Below, piece by piece: positions 1 to 9,800 of a DNA stretch of 64,000 nt. The stretch spans positions 62,001 through 126,000 of the forward strand of contig JBIISM010000001.1 in the NCBI GenBank assembly GCA_044341025.1. Reading direction: 5' to 3'. The position numbers were made by a program, and so were the translations under genes. A model generated the notes under the pieces. It saw only the letters and a list, made by a program, of their open reading frames with translations, was not told the DNA's origin and did not search any database. The first letter of the stretch is position 1. The number at the start of each line of letters is the position of its first letter. Origin of the DNA: JABMMZ01 sp044341025 (lineage in GTDB: Bacteria; Bacteroidota; Bacteroidia; NS11-12g; UBA955).

Positions 1-500
1 TTGTCTTCTGGTAAAATTGATGTTTTTTCTTGTAGCAATATGCTGCCGGTATCTATTTCATGTTTTAAAAAGAAAGTGCTAAGACCTGTTTCTGTTTCTC
101 CATTCATAATGGCTCTGTTGATTGGTGCCGCGCCTCTGTAGGCAGGTAAAAAACTTCCGTGTAAATTGAAAGTGCCCATAGGCGGCATGTTCCAAACCAT
201 TTCTGGTAACATCCTGAATGCAATGACAATTTGAATATCGGCTTGATATGATTTTAATGTCTCAATAAATTCCGGCGACTTCAAATTGCTGGGTTGTAAA
301 ATGGGTAAATTCAATTCAAGCGCACAGGCTTTAACTGCAGATGCTTGAACTTGATAACCTCTTCCGGCAGGTTTGTCAGGTGCGCTTACAACTGCTACAA
401 CATTATAACCCTTGTCAAATATAAGTTTAAGGGATGTTGCAGCAAAAGTAGGGGTGCCAAAAAAAATAATTCTAAGGCTTGATTTGTCTTTCAATGGCAT
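1..500 (-). CDS. fmt: Methionyl-tRNA formyltransferase, 5' part (3' end outside window)
   Basis: Transfers a formyl group from 10-formyl-THF to initiator Met-tRNA in the cytoplasm. The 166 visible residues begin with a Rossmann strand (LRIIFFGTPTFA). They contain the substrate-binding stretch SAPDKPAGRG, the family signature LHGSFLPAYRGAAPINRAI with the catalytic His, and EIDTGSI with the catalytic Asp. The ATG at 500 directly follows a -7 element (504-512) with only four bases between, so the transcript may be leaderless. The gene runs off the left edge, so completeness cannot be judged. Identification is secure from the HxSLLPxYRGAAPIN-type motif. Confidence 0.96.
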   Translation of the reverse strand, partial: MPLKDKSSLRIIFFGTPTFAATSLKLIFDKGYNVVAVVSAPDKPAGRGYQVQASAVKACALELNLPILQPSNLKSPEFIETLKSYQADIQIVIAFRMLPEMVWNMPPMGTFNLHGSFLPAYRGAAPINRAIMNGETETGLSTFFLKHEIDTGSILLQEKTSILPED

Positions 501-503
501 GGG

Positions 504-512
504 GCAAAATTA
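504..512 (-). promoter_or_regulatory. -7 element of fmt promoter
   Basis: TAATTTTGC on the minus strand matches the Bacteroidota -7 consensus TAnnTTTG. Four bases separate the motif's G from the fmt ATG, so transcription would start at or next to the start codon. No convincing -33 TTG was found. Confidence 0.55.
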
Positions 513-572
513 AACCTTGTTTTCATTTATTTTCGAAAAGATGCAACATTATTGTCGCTTTTTTGGTCTAAG

Positions 573-603
573 TTGTAAAATGAATAGAAAATATTTATAT
601 TCG
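573..603 (+). promoter_or_regulatory. Candidate -33/-7 promoter of the T9SS type B cargo gene
   Basis: TTG at 573-575 is followed after 20 bases by TATATTCG (596-603), a one-mismatch version of TAnnTTTG. The spacing fits the -33/-7 layout. The predicted start point is near 607, which would favour TTG 612 over TTG 606 as the initiation codon of the next gene. Confidence 0.4.
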
Positions 604-605
604 AA

Positions 606-3600
606 TTGTATTTGAGACGGCAAGTTAAAAATATTTTATTGACTTTTCTCTGTCTTGCAGGGTTAAATATTTATGCTCAATTTAGGATCACTGAAAACCT
701 TGGACAATGGCAGCCTGAAGTGAAATTTAGGGCCGACTTGGTTTCTGCTAAATTGTTTGTCGCCAATGGGGAATTGTGCTATCTCTTCTACGATGGGGCT
801 AAAATTTCAGAAATAGAGCACAACCCCAAAGAAAGGGATTCCTTTCAAGTTCATGCAATAAAAGTCAAGTTCTTAAACGCCAATCCAAAAGCGCAATATA
901 CCGGTCAAACGGCCTACTCAGATTACAGCAATTATTACAGAGGCAGTAATCCAAATCAATGGAAATCGCATGTTAAGAGTTACCACAAGCTATATGTCAA
1001 AGACATTTACAAAAACATTGACTTTGAATTGTTTGAAGACCAAGGGCGAATAAAGTACAATTTTATTGTTTTGCCTGGCGGGAATCCAAATGACATTCAA
1101 ATCCAATACAATGGAGCTGACAGTGTTTTTCTAAAAAATGAAACCGTGCAGGTCAATTACACTTTTGGCGCAATCAATGAACTAAAGCCTTTGGTTTATC
1201 AGATGGATGGAGATCTTGTTGGAAAAACCATTTCATCGAATTACGCCTTGAATAAAAATGTGCTTTCATTTAGACTAAATGGCAAAAGAAATCTGAATCA
1301 AACTTTAGTGATCGATCCGATTTTGGTTTTTTCAACCTTTAGCGGTTCAAAAGCAGATAATTTTGGATACACTGCAACCTTTGATACTGCAGGACATGGA
1401 TACGCAGGCGGAACGGTGTTTAGTTTTGGTTTTCCCAGCAGCGCAGGGGCTTATCAAATGACCTTTGCTGGCGGCAATATTGAATCCAACCCAATTGGAT
1501 ACACCGATAGAGACTGCGGAATAATAAAATACAGTAAAGATGGTAAGTCGATACTTTTTTCAACCTATTTGGGTGGTAGTATTAGCAACGAGCAACCCCA
1601 TAGTATGATTGTTGATAGCAAAAACAATTTGTTGGTCATGGGAACCACCAAGTCGAGCGACTTTCCAATTGGCATTGCCCCTGCGTTTGACGATTCCCAC
1701 AATGGCTTGTCTGATATTTTCGTTGTAAAGTTCTCCGAAGATGGTTCTCAATTGTTGTCAGGTACTTTTGTAGGTGGCACAGGCTTCGATGGTTTGAATG
1801 GCGACAGACCAAGCAACAACACCAGCGCCTTGCTTTACAATTATGCAGACGATTTTAGAGGTGAAATTATAGTGGATGATTTGGACAATGTCTTTGTTGC
1901 CAGCAGCACCACTTCAAGCGATTTTCCAACTTTAAATGCATTTGACCCAAGCTACAATGGCCGTTTAGATGGATGTGTATTTAAGTTGAGTAGCGACCTA
2001 AGTGCAATGGTCTTTGGCTCATACATTGGGGGAGTTTCTGACGATGCTGGCTATGGATTAGATCTTGGACTGTACAGCGATTTATATATCACAGGTGGAA
2101 GCAACAGCAGTTCTTTTGGCTACACTTGCCCGGGACTCAAACAAATTAATAACGGCGGACGTGCAGATGGTTACTTATTGCGCATCGATTTAAATTCTTT
2201 CGCTGTAAGTGCTTACACCTTTATAGGTACAAGTTCGTACGATCAATCTTATTTTGTAAAAACCGATAAATATGGAAAGCCATTTATATATGGGCAGTCT
2301 GAGGGCATTAATGGAATTAGCAGCGGGGTGTATTCTGTTAAGGATGCAAAAATGTTTTTGAAAAAATTGGATTTTAATTGCGATAGAATTGAAGCAGAAA
2401 CAACCTTTGGGGCCTTAAATAAATCCAAACCAGATTTGTCGCCCACTGCATTTTTAGTGGATCAATGCGAACGGATATTTATATCGGGTTGGGGTGGAAT
2501 TAATTTTACTACTGGCTTTTCTGGCGGTGGTACAGCGAATATGCCTTTAACTGCAGATGCCTACCAAAAAACCACAGACGCGTATGATTTTTATCTGGCT
2601 GTATTTAGTAAGAATTTTGAAGAATTGCAATACGCCACTTACTTTGGGGGCAAGAGCAATGGAACTATAGATGCACATGAACACGTGGATGGAGGTACCA
2701 GTCGATTTGATAAAAAAGGCATTATGTACCAATCTGTTTGTGCTGGTTGTGGTGGTCAAAGCTTGTTTCCAACCACGCCAGGCGCTTGGAGCAATAAAAA
2801 CGAAGCAAAGAATTGCAACAATGCCTTGTTCAAATTTGATTTTGAGAATTTAAATCGCAAGCCTCAAACCAAAGATTCTCTTTACAATGTCTTTGCAAAT
2901 GACACCTTGAATTTTGATGTCACCGTTTCTGATCCTGACAAAAGCGACAGTTTGCGCATTGTTTTAACAGGGGATATTTTTAAAGACCCGAACTTCCCCA
3001 AACCCTTGCCTCAAATTGTTTCTTACACCAGGATGCCAGGCGTCAATGCCATCAAGGCTAAAATAGTTTGGTATTCGAATTGCAAACATGCAGGTTTGGA
3101 TACCATAAAATTAACGGTTAAAGTATACGATAGAGGTTGTCCAACCCAAGACAGCAATCAGGCCATTATAAGGATTGTAGTTAAGGATCCTCCTTTAACC
3201 ATAACACCTGAAACCATTTGCATGATGTTCAATGAAGATGGGTCCATCAACCTATCTTGGAAATCTTTTGTTAAAAATAAGTTCTTCAATTATGTTATTT
3301 TATACAGACAAAATCCGAATGGCAGCACAAAAATATTAGATACCATTTTCAGCAACACAGTGGGGCAAATAAAGGATTTTCCAACATTTGACCCCAAGTC
3401 GGTTAACTACCAATATTACATGGTAGGTTACAACATATGTGGAAAGCCATATGATGCAGGTTTGCGTGTTAACACAATGAAAGAATTTAACACTCCAATA
3501 GATTCTACCTACATGCATTATGCAACGGTTTTTGAAAACAAAGCAATTAAGATCAATTGGTTTAAAAGCAAGGAACTTGACTTTGGAAGCTACGAGGTTT

Positions 3601-4340
3601 TTAGAGCTGACAATATAAATGGGAAATCAATTGGCTACAGAAAAATTAAAACCATAAACAGCTTGAATGATACTAATTTTATAGATTATCAAGTAAATGT
3701 TGCAGAGAAAAGTTATTGTTACAGAATCGGTGTAAACGACAAGTGCGGGCATGTTAGCAGGCCTAGCAATGATGCTTGTAACATCGTTTTAAAAGGAAGT
3801 GTAGCACCTTTGGCCTTCGATTTGGATTGGTCGCCATACCGCGAATGGGTAGGAGGAGTAGGTAGCTACGAGCTGCAACGACGTGTGGATACAGGCGAAC
3901 TGAGAAAAATTACAAACACCAATTTGTTAAGGGTGTTTTACGACGATGATTTGGATTTGTGGTGGGGAGCGTATTATTATGTGGTGAAAGCTTATGAAGG
4001 ATTTGACGACAGTGGAAAAGGCTATTCTGCTACAAGTTTATCCAATGAAATTAGGCTCATACAACCACCTTTGGTATTTGTTCCAAATGCTTTTTCTCCA
4101 AACGACGATTACACGAATGATGTATGGGGTGTTTCTCATGCATTTGTAAAAGAATTTAGAATGATGGTATACAACCGCTGGGGCGAAAAAGTATGGGACA
4201 ATGATTTTAAGGGCACCCAATGGGATGGGATTACGCGAGGTAAATCAGCCATGAACGATGTGTTCATATGGGTTGTTACTTATAAGGGATGGGACAATAA
4301 ATTTTACACGCAAAAAGGCACCGTTACTGTTATGCCGTGA
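606..4340 (+). CDS. Large secreted protein: DUF7948-like N-terminus, SBBP-type beta-propeller repeats, T9SS type B (CHU_C) sorting domain
   Basis: About 1,240 residues. A signal peptide (KNILLTFLCLAGLNIYAQ) is followed by a region resembling DUF7948 (ITENLGQWQPEVKFRADL). Repeated blades from about residue 240 to 710 follow the pattern DxFVxKFSxDGxxL...TYxGG, typical of SBBP repeats. After Ig/fibronectin-like modules, the C-terminus (FVPNAFSPNDDYTNDVWG ... YNRWGEKVW) is the gliding-motility-associated C-terminal domain that directs type IX secretion. No ATG fits the frame: the reading frame opens at 588 and the usable starts are TTG 606 or TTG 612. TTG 612 is preferred if the upstream promoter is real. 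The cargo's own function is unknown; it is probably a cell-surface or released adhesin-like protein. Confidence 0.88.
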   Translation: MYLRRQVKNILLTFLCLAGLNIYAQFRITENLGQWQPEVKFRADLVSAKLFVANGELCYLFYDGAKISEIEHNPKERDSFQVHAIKVKFLNANPKAQYTGQTAYSDYSNYYRGSNPNQWKSHVKSYHKLYVKDIYKNIDFELFEDQGRIKYNFIVLPGGNPNDIQIQYNGADSVFLKNETVQVNYTFGAINELKPLVYQMDGDLVGKTISSNYALNKNVLSFRLNGKRNLNQTLVIDPILVFSTFSGSKADNFGYTATFDTAGHGYAGGTVFSFGFPSSAGAYQMTFAGGNIESNPIGYTDRDCGIIKYSKDGKSILFSTYLGGSISNEQPHSMIVDSKNNLLVMGTTKSSDFPIGIAPAFDDSHNGLSDIFVVKFSEDGSQLLSGTFVGGTGFDGLNGDRPSNNTSALLYNYADDFRGEIIVDDLDNVFVASSTTSSDFPTLNAFDPSYNGRLDGCVFKLSSDLSAMVFGSYIGGVSDDAGYGLDLGLYSDLYITGGSNSSSFGYTCPGLKQINNGGRADGYLLRIDLNSFAVSAYTFIGTSSYDQSYFVKTDKYGKPFIYGQSEGINGISSGVYSVKDAKMFLKKLDFNCDRIEAETTFGALNKSKPDLSPTAFLVDQCERIFISGWGGINFTTGFSGGGTANMPLTADAYQKTTDAYDFYLAVFSKNFEELQYATYFGGKSNGTIDAHEHVDGGTSRFDKKGIMYQSVCAGCGGQSLFPTTPGAWSNKNEAKNCNNALFKFDFENLNRKPQTKDSLYNVFANDTLNFDVTVSDPDKSDSLRIVLTGDIFKDPNFPKPLPQIVSYTRMPGVNAIKAKIVWYSNCKHAGLDTIKLTVKVYDRGCPTQDSNQAIIRIVVKDPPLTITPETICMMFNEDGSINLSWKSFVKNKFFNYVILYRQNPNGSTKILDTIFSNTVGQIKDFPTFDPKSVNYQYYMVGYNICGKPYDAGLRVNTMKEFNTPIDSTYMHYATVFENKAIKINWFKSKELDFGSYEVFRADNINGKSIGYRKIKTINSLNDTNFIDYQVNVAEKSYCYRIGVNDKCGHVSRPSNDACNIVLKGSVAPLAFDLDWSPYREWVGGVGSYELQRRVDTGELRKITNTNLLRVFYDDDLDLWWGAYYYVVKAYEGFDDSGKGYSATSLSNEIRLIQPPLVFVPNAFSPNDDYTNDVWGVSHAFVKEFRMMVYNRWGEKVWDNDFKGTQWDGITRGKSAMNDVFIWVVTYKGWDNKFYTQKGTVTVMP

Positions 4341-4399
4341 TAAAAGTTTCTTAAGGTCGCGCGATTTGGTTATAATTGCACAATAAAACAGACCTTATT

Positions 4400-5299
4400 A
4401 TGCAAAAAACTTTACTTTTTATTTTCTTAAGTTTATTCATGAGTGCCCAAGCGCAATTGGATTATTCTCTTACTTATTCTAATTCGACTTACACAGAATT
4501 AAGCGGATCTACAGATGTTTCCGTAAATGCTTGGACTTCTGTTCATACAATGAGCATGCCCTTTGAATTCAAATACTTTGGTCAAAAATACAACAATATT
4601 TACATCACCTTTGACGGTTTTTATTTTTCTGATACCGGAGATGATTATATTTTTTATGGCACTGATAATTTCAAACCCAAGGGAAATATCCCTACAGAAT
4701 CGCCTATTTCTTATCTGTTAACTGGCAGTGCGCCAAACCGTATTTTGAAAATTCAATACAAAAATATCAATGAGTCAACCGTTGACCTGTCTTTAGAATA
4801 CAGTTTAAATACTCAAATTTGGTTGTACGAGGCAAGCAATATCATTGAGTATCATTTTGGATCAACCATTATTACGGATCCAAGTTTCACGTATTTTTAT
4901 ATAGGACTTATAGATTATGACAACAGCCCATATTTGTCAATTGATAGTTCAGCTAAAGCCCCAGTTTTGGTGAGAGTTATAAACGCAGGTACTTTCAACG
5001 GCATCTCGAGCTATCCAAGTAGAGGTCAAGTGTATACTTTAACACCAAAGAGAACCTCTGTAACACCTGAAAATATCGTGCCGTATACATTCGTTCAAGG
5101 AGCAAACATTTTTGCAGTTCAATGCAATGAAGAATACAAATTAAAAGTACTGGACATTAATGGCAGAGACCTTTCAAATTATCTAAAATTTGACATAATA
5201 AGCGGCAAATATTCTCTTAGCGGATGTGCCTCCGGAATGTATATTCTGAACATTGAAGTGGGAAATCAAATTTTTACAGAAAAAATCCTTCAACAATAG
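4400..5299 (+). CDS. Secreted protein with T9SS type A C-terminal sorting domain
   Basis: 299 residues from ATG 4400; an upstream in-frame ATG at 4376 would place eight polar residues before the signal peptide, so 4400 is chosen. The signal peptide is MQKTLLFIFLSLFMSAQA. The body has the motif SMPFEFKYFGQKYNNIYIT, seen in Bacteroidota surface beta-sandwich proteins; a related layout occurs in the gene at 48203. The last 70 residues (LKVLDINGRDL ... GMYILNIEVGNQIFTEKIL) resemble a type A sorting domain that targets the protein to type IX secretion. The catalytic or binding role is not recognisable. It stands alone between the type B cargo gene and the act operon. Confidence 0.8.
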   Translation: MQKTLLFIFLSLFMSAQAQLDYSLTYSNSTYTELSGSTDVSVNAWTSVHTMSMPFEFKYFGQKYNNIYITFDGFYFSDTGDDYIFYGTDNFKPKGNIPTESPISYLLTGSAPNRILKIQYKNINESTVDLSLEYSLNTQIWLYEASNIIEYHFGSTIITDPSFTYFYIGLIDYDNSPYLSIDSSAKAPVLVRVINAGTFNGISSYPSRGQVYTLTPKRTSVTPENIVPYTFVQGANIFAVQCNEEYKLKVLDINGRDLSNYLKFDIISGKYSLSGCASGMYILNIEVGNQIFTEKILQQ

Positions 5300-5438
5300 C
5301 TGTCAATAAATAACAGAATTTACATTTACATTTAATTATGTATTTTATTGATATTTAAGAATTTATAGAATTAAAATAGAATAATTCTAAATTGAAATAA
5401 TTGTTAATAAATACTTTTTACATTGGAACATAACGCAA

Positions 5439-5447
5439 TATATTTGC
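5439..5447 (+). promoter_or_regulatory. -7 element of the act operon promoter
   Basis: TATATTTGC is an exact TAnnTTTG match. A TTG at 5423-5425 is only 13 bases upstream, short for a -33 box. The motif's G lies 38 bases before ATG 5485, the longest leader inferred in the window. This placement supports ATG 5485 rather than TTG 5461 as the actA start. Confidence 0.55.
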
Positions 5448-5484
5448 GGTCTAATTAGCATTGTCATTTTTCAGTCAAAAACAC

Positions 5485-6828
5485 ATGGTTAAACACCTAA
5501 TCAAAAAGCATCTGAAAGTAAAATCAATTGTCTTCTCAATTGTATGTTTACTGAACCTCTCTTTCAACGCCCAACTTGGTCTGGCTGCAGAAGCTGCAAA
5601 GTTGTCTGCGCAGGCAACAGAAGGAGAGAAACTTTTCAAAGCCAACTGTACCTCCTGCCATGCGATGGACATCAAACAAGTAGGGCCTGCCCTGCAAGGT
5701 GTTCACACCAGACGTTCTGAAGAGTGGTTGGTGAAATGGATAAGAAACAATGAGAAATTAAGAGCAAGCGGAGATAAAGACGCTATCGCAGTTTTTAATG
5801 AAAACAACAAAGTAGCAATGAATTTATTTGAAAACCTTTCTGAGGATCAAGTAAAAAGTATTGTAACATATTTTAAAGAGTGGACTGCTCCGGTAAAAGC
5901 GAAGCCAGCGGATGGCGAAACGGCTCCAAAGGCGAATTTCTACAGCGAAACAACTTTATACATCCTGGGTTTCTTGATGGTAATATTATTAGTTGTTTTA
6001 TTGATTTTAAGAAGAACTAAGAATTCTCTAAAGCAATCATTAAAAGAAATTGAGGGTGAAGTTAAAGAAATTGCTGAGCCAAGTGCTTTCCAAGAAAAAC
6101 TTTCTTACTACAAAAAACGCACAAACCCAACCATATTCAAACTAGGTGTTGGTGTAGTTGTATTGTTGTTGTTGGCTTCTTATGGTTTTTACTTTGGCGT
6201 TACAGAAGTTGGTGTTCAGCAAGGTTACCGTCCAGAACAACCAATTAAATATTCGCATAAAATCCATGCCGGAGAATTACAAATTGATTGTAAATATTGC
6301 CACTCAACAGCTGAAAAATCAAAGCAAGCAAGTGTTCCAAGTGTTAACACCTGTATGAACTGTCATAAGGCGGTGCAATTGCGTGACCGATATGAAGGTG
6401 AGATTTCGCCAGAAATCAAGAAGATTTACGCTGCAATGGATTACAATGCAGAAGATCAAACTTATGGCAACAACCCTAAACCAATCCGTTGGATAAGAAT
6501 CCACAACCTTCCTGACCACGCATTCTTTAACCACAGCATGCACGTTAAAGGAGCAGGCGTAACTTGCCAAACTTGTCACGGTCCTATTCAAACCATGGAA
6601 GTTGTAGAGCAATACTCAACTTTGCAAATGGCTTGGTGTATCAACTGTCACAAGGAGCGTAAAATTGACGTAGAAAATAACCCTTACTACGAAAAATTAC
6701 ACGCTAAAATCAAACAAGAAAAAGACAACAAGAGTTCAACATATTCTAAATACTTCACCAAAGATGGAAAGATTGATATCTCTCCTGCTCAAAACGGTGC
6801 TTTAGAATGTTCAAAATGTCACTATTAA
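5485..6828 (+). CDS. actA: Alternative complex III subunit A with an extra N-terminal monohaem cytochrome c domain
   Basis: 447 residues from ATG 5485; TTG 5461 is in frame but lies close to the predicted transcript start. Order of parts: signal/membrane segment (residues 12-30), class I cytochrome c domain with CTSCH at 55-59, membrane helix at about 156-177, second helix at about 216-238, then a periplasmic pentahaem domain with CKYCH, CMNCH, CQTCH, CINCH and C-terminal CSKCH. The pentahaem part is the ActA electron-output subunit of the quinol-oxidising alternative complex III. The added domain brings the total to six CxxCH sites. It is the first gene of actABCDEF, 27 bases before actB. 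Family assignment is certain from the haem pattern and operon; the electron path through the sixth haem is inference. Confidence 0.93.
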   Translation: MVKHLIKKHLKVKSIVFSIVCLLNLSFNAQLGLAAEAAKLSAQATEGEKLFKANCTSCHAMDIKQVGPALQGVHTRRSEEWLVKWIRNNEKLRASGDKDAIAVFNENNKVAMNLFENLSEDQVKSIVTYFKEWTAPVKAKPADGETAPKANFYSETTLYILGFLMVILLVVLLILRRTKNSLKQSLKEIEGEVKEIAEPSAFQEKLSYYKKRTNPTIFKLGVGVVVLLLLASYGFYFGVTEVGVQQGYRPEQPIKYSHKIHAGELQIDCKYCHSTAEKSKQASVPSVNTCMNCHKAVQLRDRYEGEISPEIKKIYAAMDYNAEDQTYGNNPKPIRWIRIHNLPDHAFFNHSMHVKGAGVTCQTCHGPIQTMEVVEQYSTLQMAWCINCHKERKIDVENNPYYEKLHAKIKQEKDNKSSTYSKYFTKDGKIDISPAQNGALECSKCHY

Positions 6829-6855
6829 TACAACAATATAAAGGCTAACATAACA

Positions 6856-9800
6856 ATGGCAAAAAAACAATTATACTGGAAAGGCGAAGAGGAACTTTTG
6901 AGATCCAAGGAATTCCTTGCTTCTCAAAAAAACGAGTTCAACGAAGCATTGCCTCTAGATGAAGTTTTCAGTGAAAATAATTTAGGTCTAAATTCAAACA
7001 GAAGAGATTTTCTGAAATTTTTCGGATTCAGCGTTGCCGCTGTCTCTTTGGCAGCTTGTAACAAGGCGCCTGTAAGAAACATTGTACCTTATTTAGTTAA
7101 ACCGGAAGAAATTACCCCTGGCGTAGCAAACTATTACAACTCAACCTGCGGTGCTTGTTCATCTGCATGTGGTGTAACAGTTAAGACACGTGAAGGCCGT
7201 CCAATTAAAGTGGATGGAAATGTAAACTCACCTATTTCAGGTGGCGGTTTGTGTGCTACTGGTCAAGCGTCAATTTTGAGTTTATACGATACCGAAAGAC
7301 TTGATGGGCCTAAAAAAGTGAATGGTGCAAATCTAGAAAGCACCGATTGGGCTTCTTTGGATACAGCCGTAACAGCTCAATTAAATGCAATTCAAACGGC
7401 AGGTGGTAAAGTGGCTATCGTTTCTGGAACCATTCACTCGCCTTCTACTTTGGCGGTAATCAATGATTTCAAAACCAAATACACCAATACGATTACCCAC
7501 ATCACGCATGATGCAATGGGATACAGCGGTATATTAATGGCTAACAGAGATTCATTCGGTAAACAAGTCATACCATCATACAATTTTGATAAAGCCAATG
7601 TGGTTGTAAGTTTCGGAGCTGATTTTCTAGGAACTTGGATTTCTCCGGTTGAATATACCAAAGCATGGTCTGCAAAGAGAAAAGTTGATGGCATTAGCGC
7701 TGACGGAAAAGTATTGAAAACCATCATTTTTGAAAGCAATCTTTCATTAACAGGTACCAATGCAGATTACCGTTTCCCAATGAAAACATCTCAAGAAGCA
7801 GTATACATTGCCGCTTTATACAACAACCTTGCAAGCCTAGCTGGTGTGGCTCAAATGCCAATGACAATGACAGGTGAATTGGCAGGTGGTGCAATCAAAC
7901 AAACGGCTGAATCACTTTGGAAAGAAAAAGGTGCTTCAATGGTTATTTCAGGTTCTAATGACTCTAAAATTCAATCAGTGGTTAATGGTATCAACTTGTT
8001 GCTAAACAACTATGGTAAAACCATCGATTTAGAAAACCATTCAAACCAATACAAAGGTGTAGATGCAGACTTTATTCAATTTGTTAACGAATTGAGTTCA
8101 GGTGCATACCAAGGTGTTATCTTCATGAATTCTAATCCTGTTTATACGTCTCCTTTATCAGGGAAAATTAGCGCAGGTTTGAAAAAGGCTAAATTATCAG
8201 TTTCATTTGCTGGCACAGCAGACGAAACTGCAATGAATTGCCAATACGTTGCCCCAGACAACCATTATCTTGAGTCTTGGAATGATGCTGAGCCTAAGCT
8301 TGGTTTATACCAATTAACTCAGCCAACCATTTCTGAAGTGTTTGATACACGTCAAGCTCAAACTTCATTGTTGACTTGGGCTGGATTGGGTGCAAAACCA
8401 GTTAACGATCCATTTGCTAACAAAGGTATTTATAGCCAAAAACTTTCTGCTTCAGTTTACTACATGTACATCAAGTCTAAATGGGCTGCGATGGGTGTAG
8501 CATCTGATGAAGCATTTAACAAAGCATTGCATGATGGGGTTTATACCACAGCTGCAAAAGCTTCAAGTGTACCAGCATTCGCTATCGCTTTGAATTCTAT
8601 TGTTGCTGACTTAGAAAAAACAGTTGGTAAAAAAGGCGAAATCGACTTGGTATTATATCAAAACGTTTCTGTTAAAGATGGCAGTTTAAGCAATAATCCT
8701 TGGTTACAAGAAACGCCAGACCCAATGAGTAAAGTAACATGGGACAACTATATTTCTTTGCCTAAAGCTTTGGCTGAAAGCAAAGACATTAAGAATGGCG
8801 ATATGGTGAACATTACTTTAGGTGCAGTATCTATGAAAGGTATGCCAGTATTTGTTCAGCCTGGTCAAAGCAACGGAACCATCGGTGTTGCTGTTGGATA
8901 TGGTCGTCAAGGCAAAGTGGGCGAAAAAGGTGTATTTGATGCCATCGGTAAAAATGCATACCCATTCTTAACCATACAAAACGGATCATACAGCACCGTT
9001 ACCAATGGTGTTAAAATTGAAAAAATTTCAGGTTCATACGAACTGGCTCAAACACAAACCCACCACTCAATAGAGGGTAGAGATATTGTAAGAGAGACCA
9101 CTTTAGGTGAAATTAAAGCCAATCCAAAAGCGGGTAATGATAAATCAGCTCCTCACTTATATACACTTTGGGAAACCAAAGACTATAAGAAAGATGGCGC
9201 GCCAAATCACCACTGGGCTATGGCCATCGACTTAAATGCTTGCACTGGTTGCGGATCTTGCGTAGTAAGTTGCAGCATTGAAAACAACGTTCCAGTTGTA
9301 GGTAGAGCTGAGGTAAGAAGAAGAAGAGAAATGCACTGGATGCGTATCGACCGCTACTTTACTTTTGAAAATATAAACAATACAGACTATACCAACGAAT
9401 TGTTCTTATCAAGAGATTTTGAAGGTAAAAATGTAACCAAAGAAACTGGATTAGCTGCATTGGATAAATTAGAATCAGCTAAGAAAGGTGCAGAATATAC
9501 CTATTGGGAAAATGTAAAAGTGGTTCACCAACCAATGATGTGTCAACATTGTGGTCAGGCACCATGCGAAACAGTTTGTCCAGTATTGGCAACTACCCAC
9601 AGTTCTGAGGGCTTAAATCAAATGACTTACAACCGTTGTATCGGAACTAAATATTGTGCAAACAACTGTCCATACAAAGTAAGACGTTTCAATTGGTTTA
9701 GATACAACGACAACGACCGTTTTGACTTCCATTTCAACAACGATTTGGGCAAAATGGTTATCAATCCTGATGTAACGGTTAGAACAAGGGGTGTTATGGA

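Noticed and set aside
2547..2759. Antisense open frames of 60-150 residues inside large genes (for example 2547-2759, 15725-16204, 47543-47995)
   Set aside because: They lie fully opposite genes with strong protein signatures, have no domain or promoter evidence, and are expected in AT-rich coding DNA.
5423..5447. TTG 5423-5425 as a -33 box of the act promoter
   Set aside because: The 13-base spacing to the -7 element is too short for the known 17-23 base range, so only the -7 is called.
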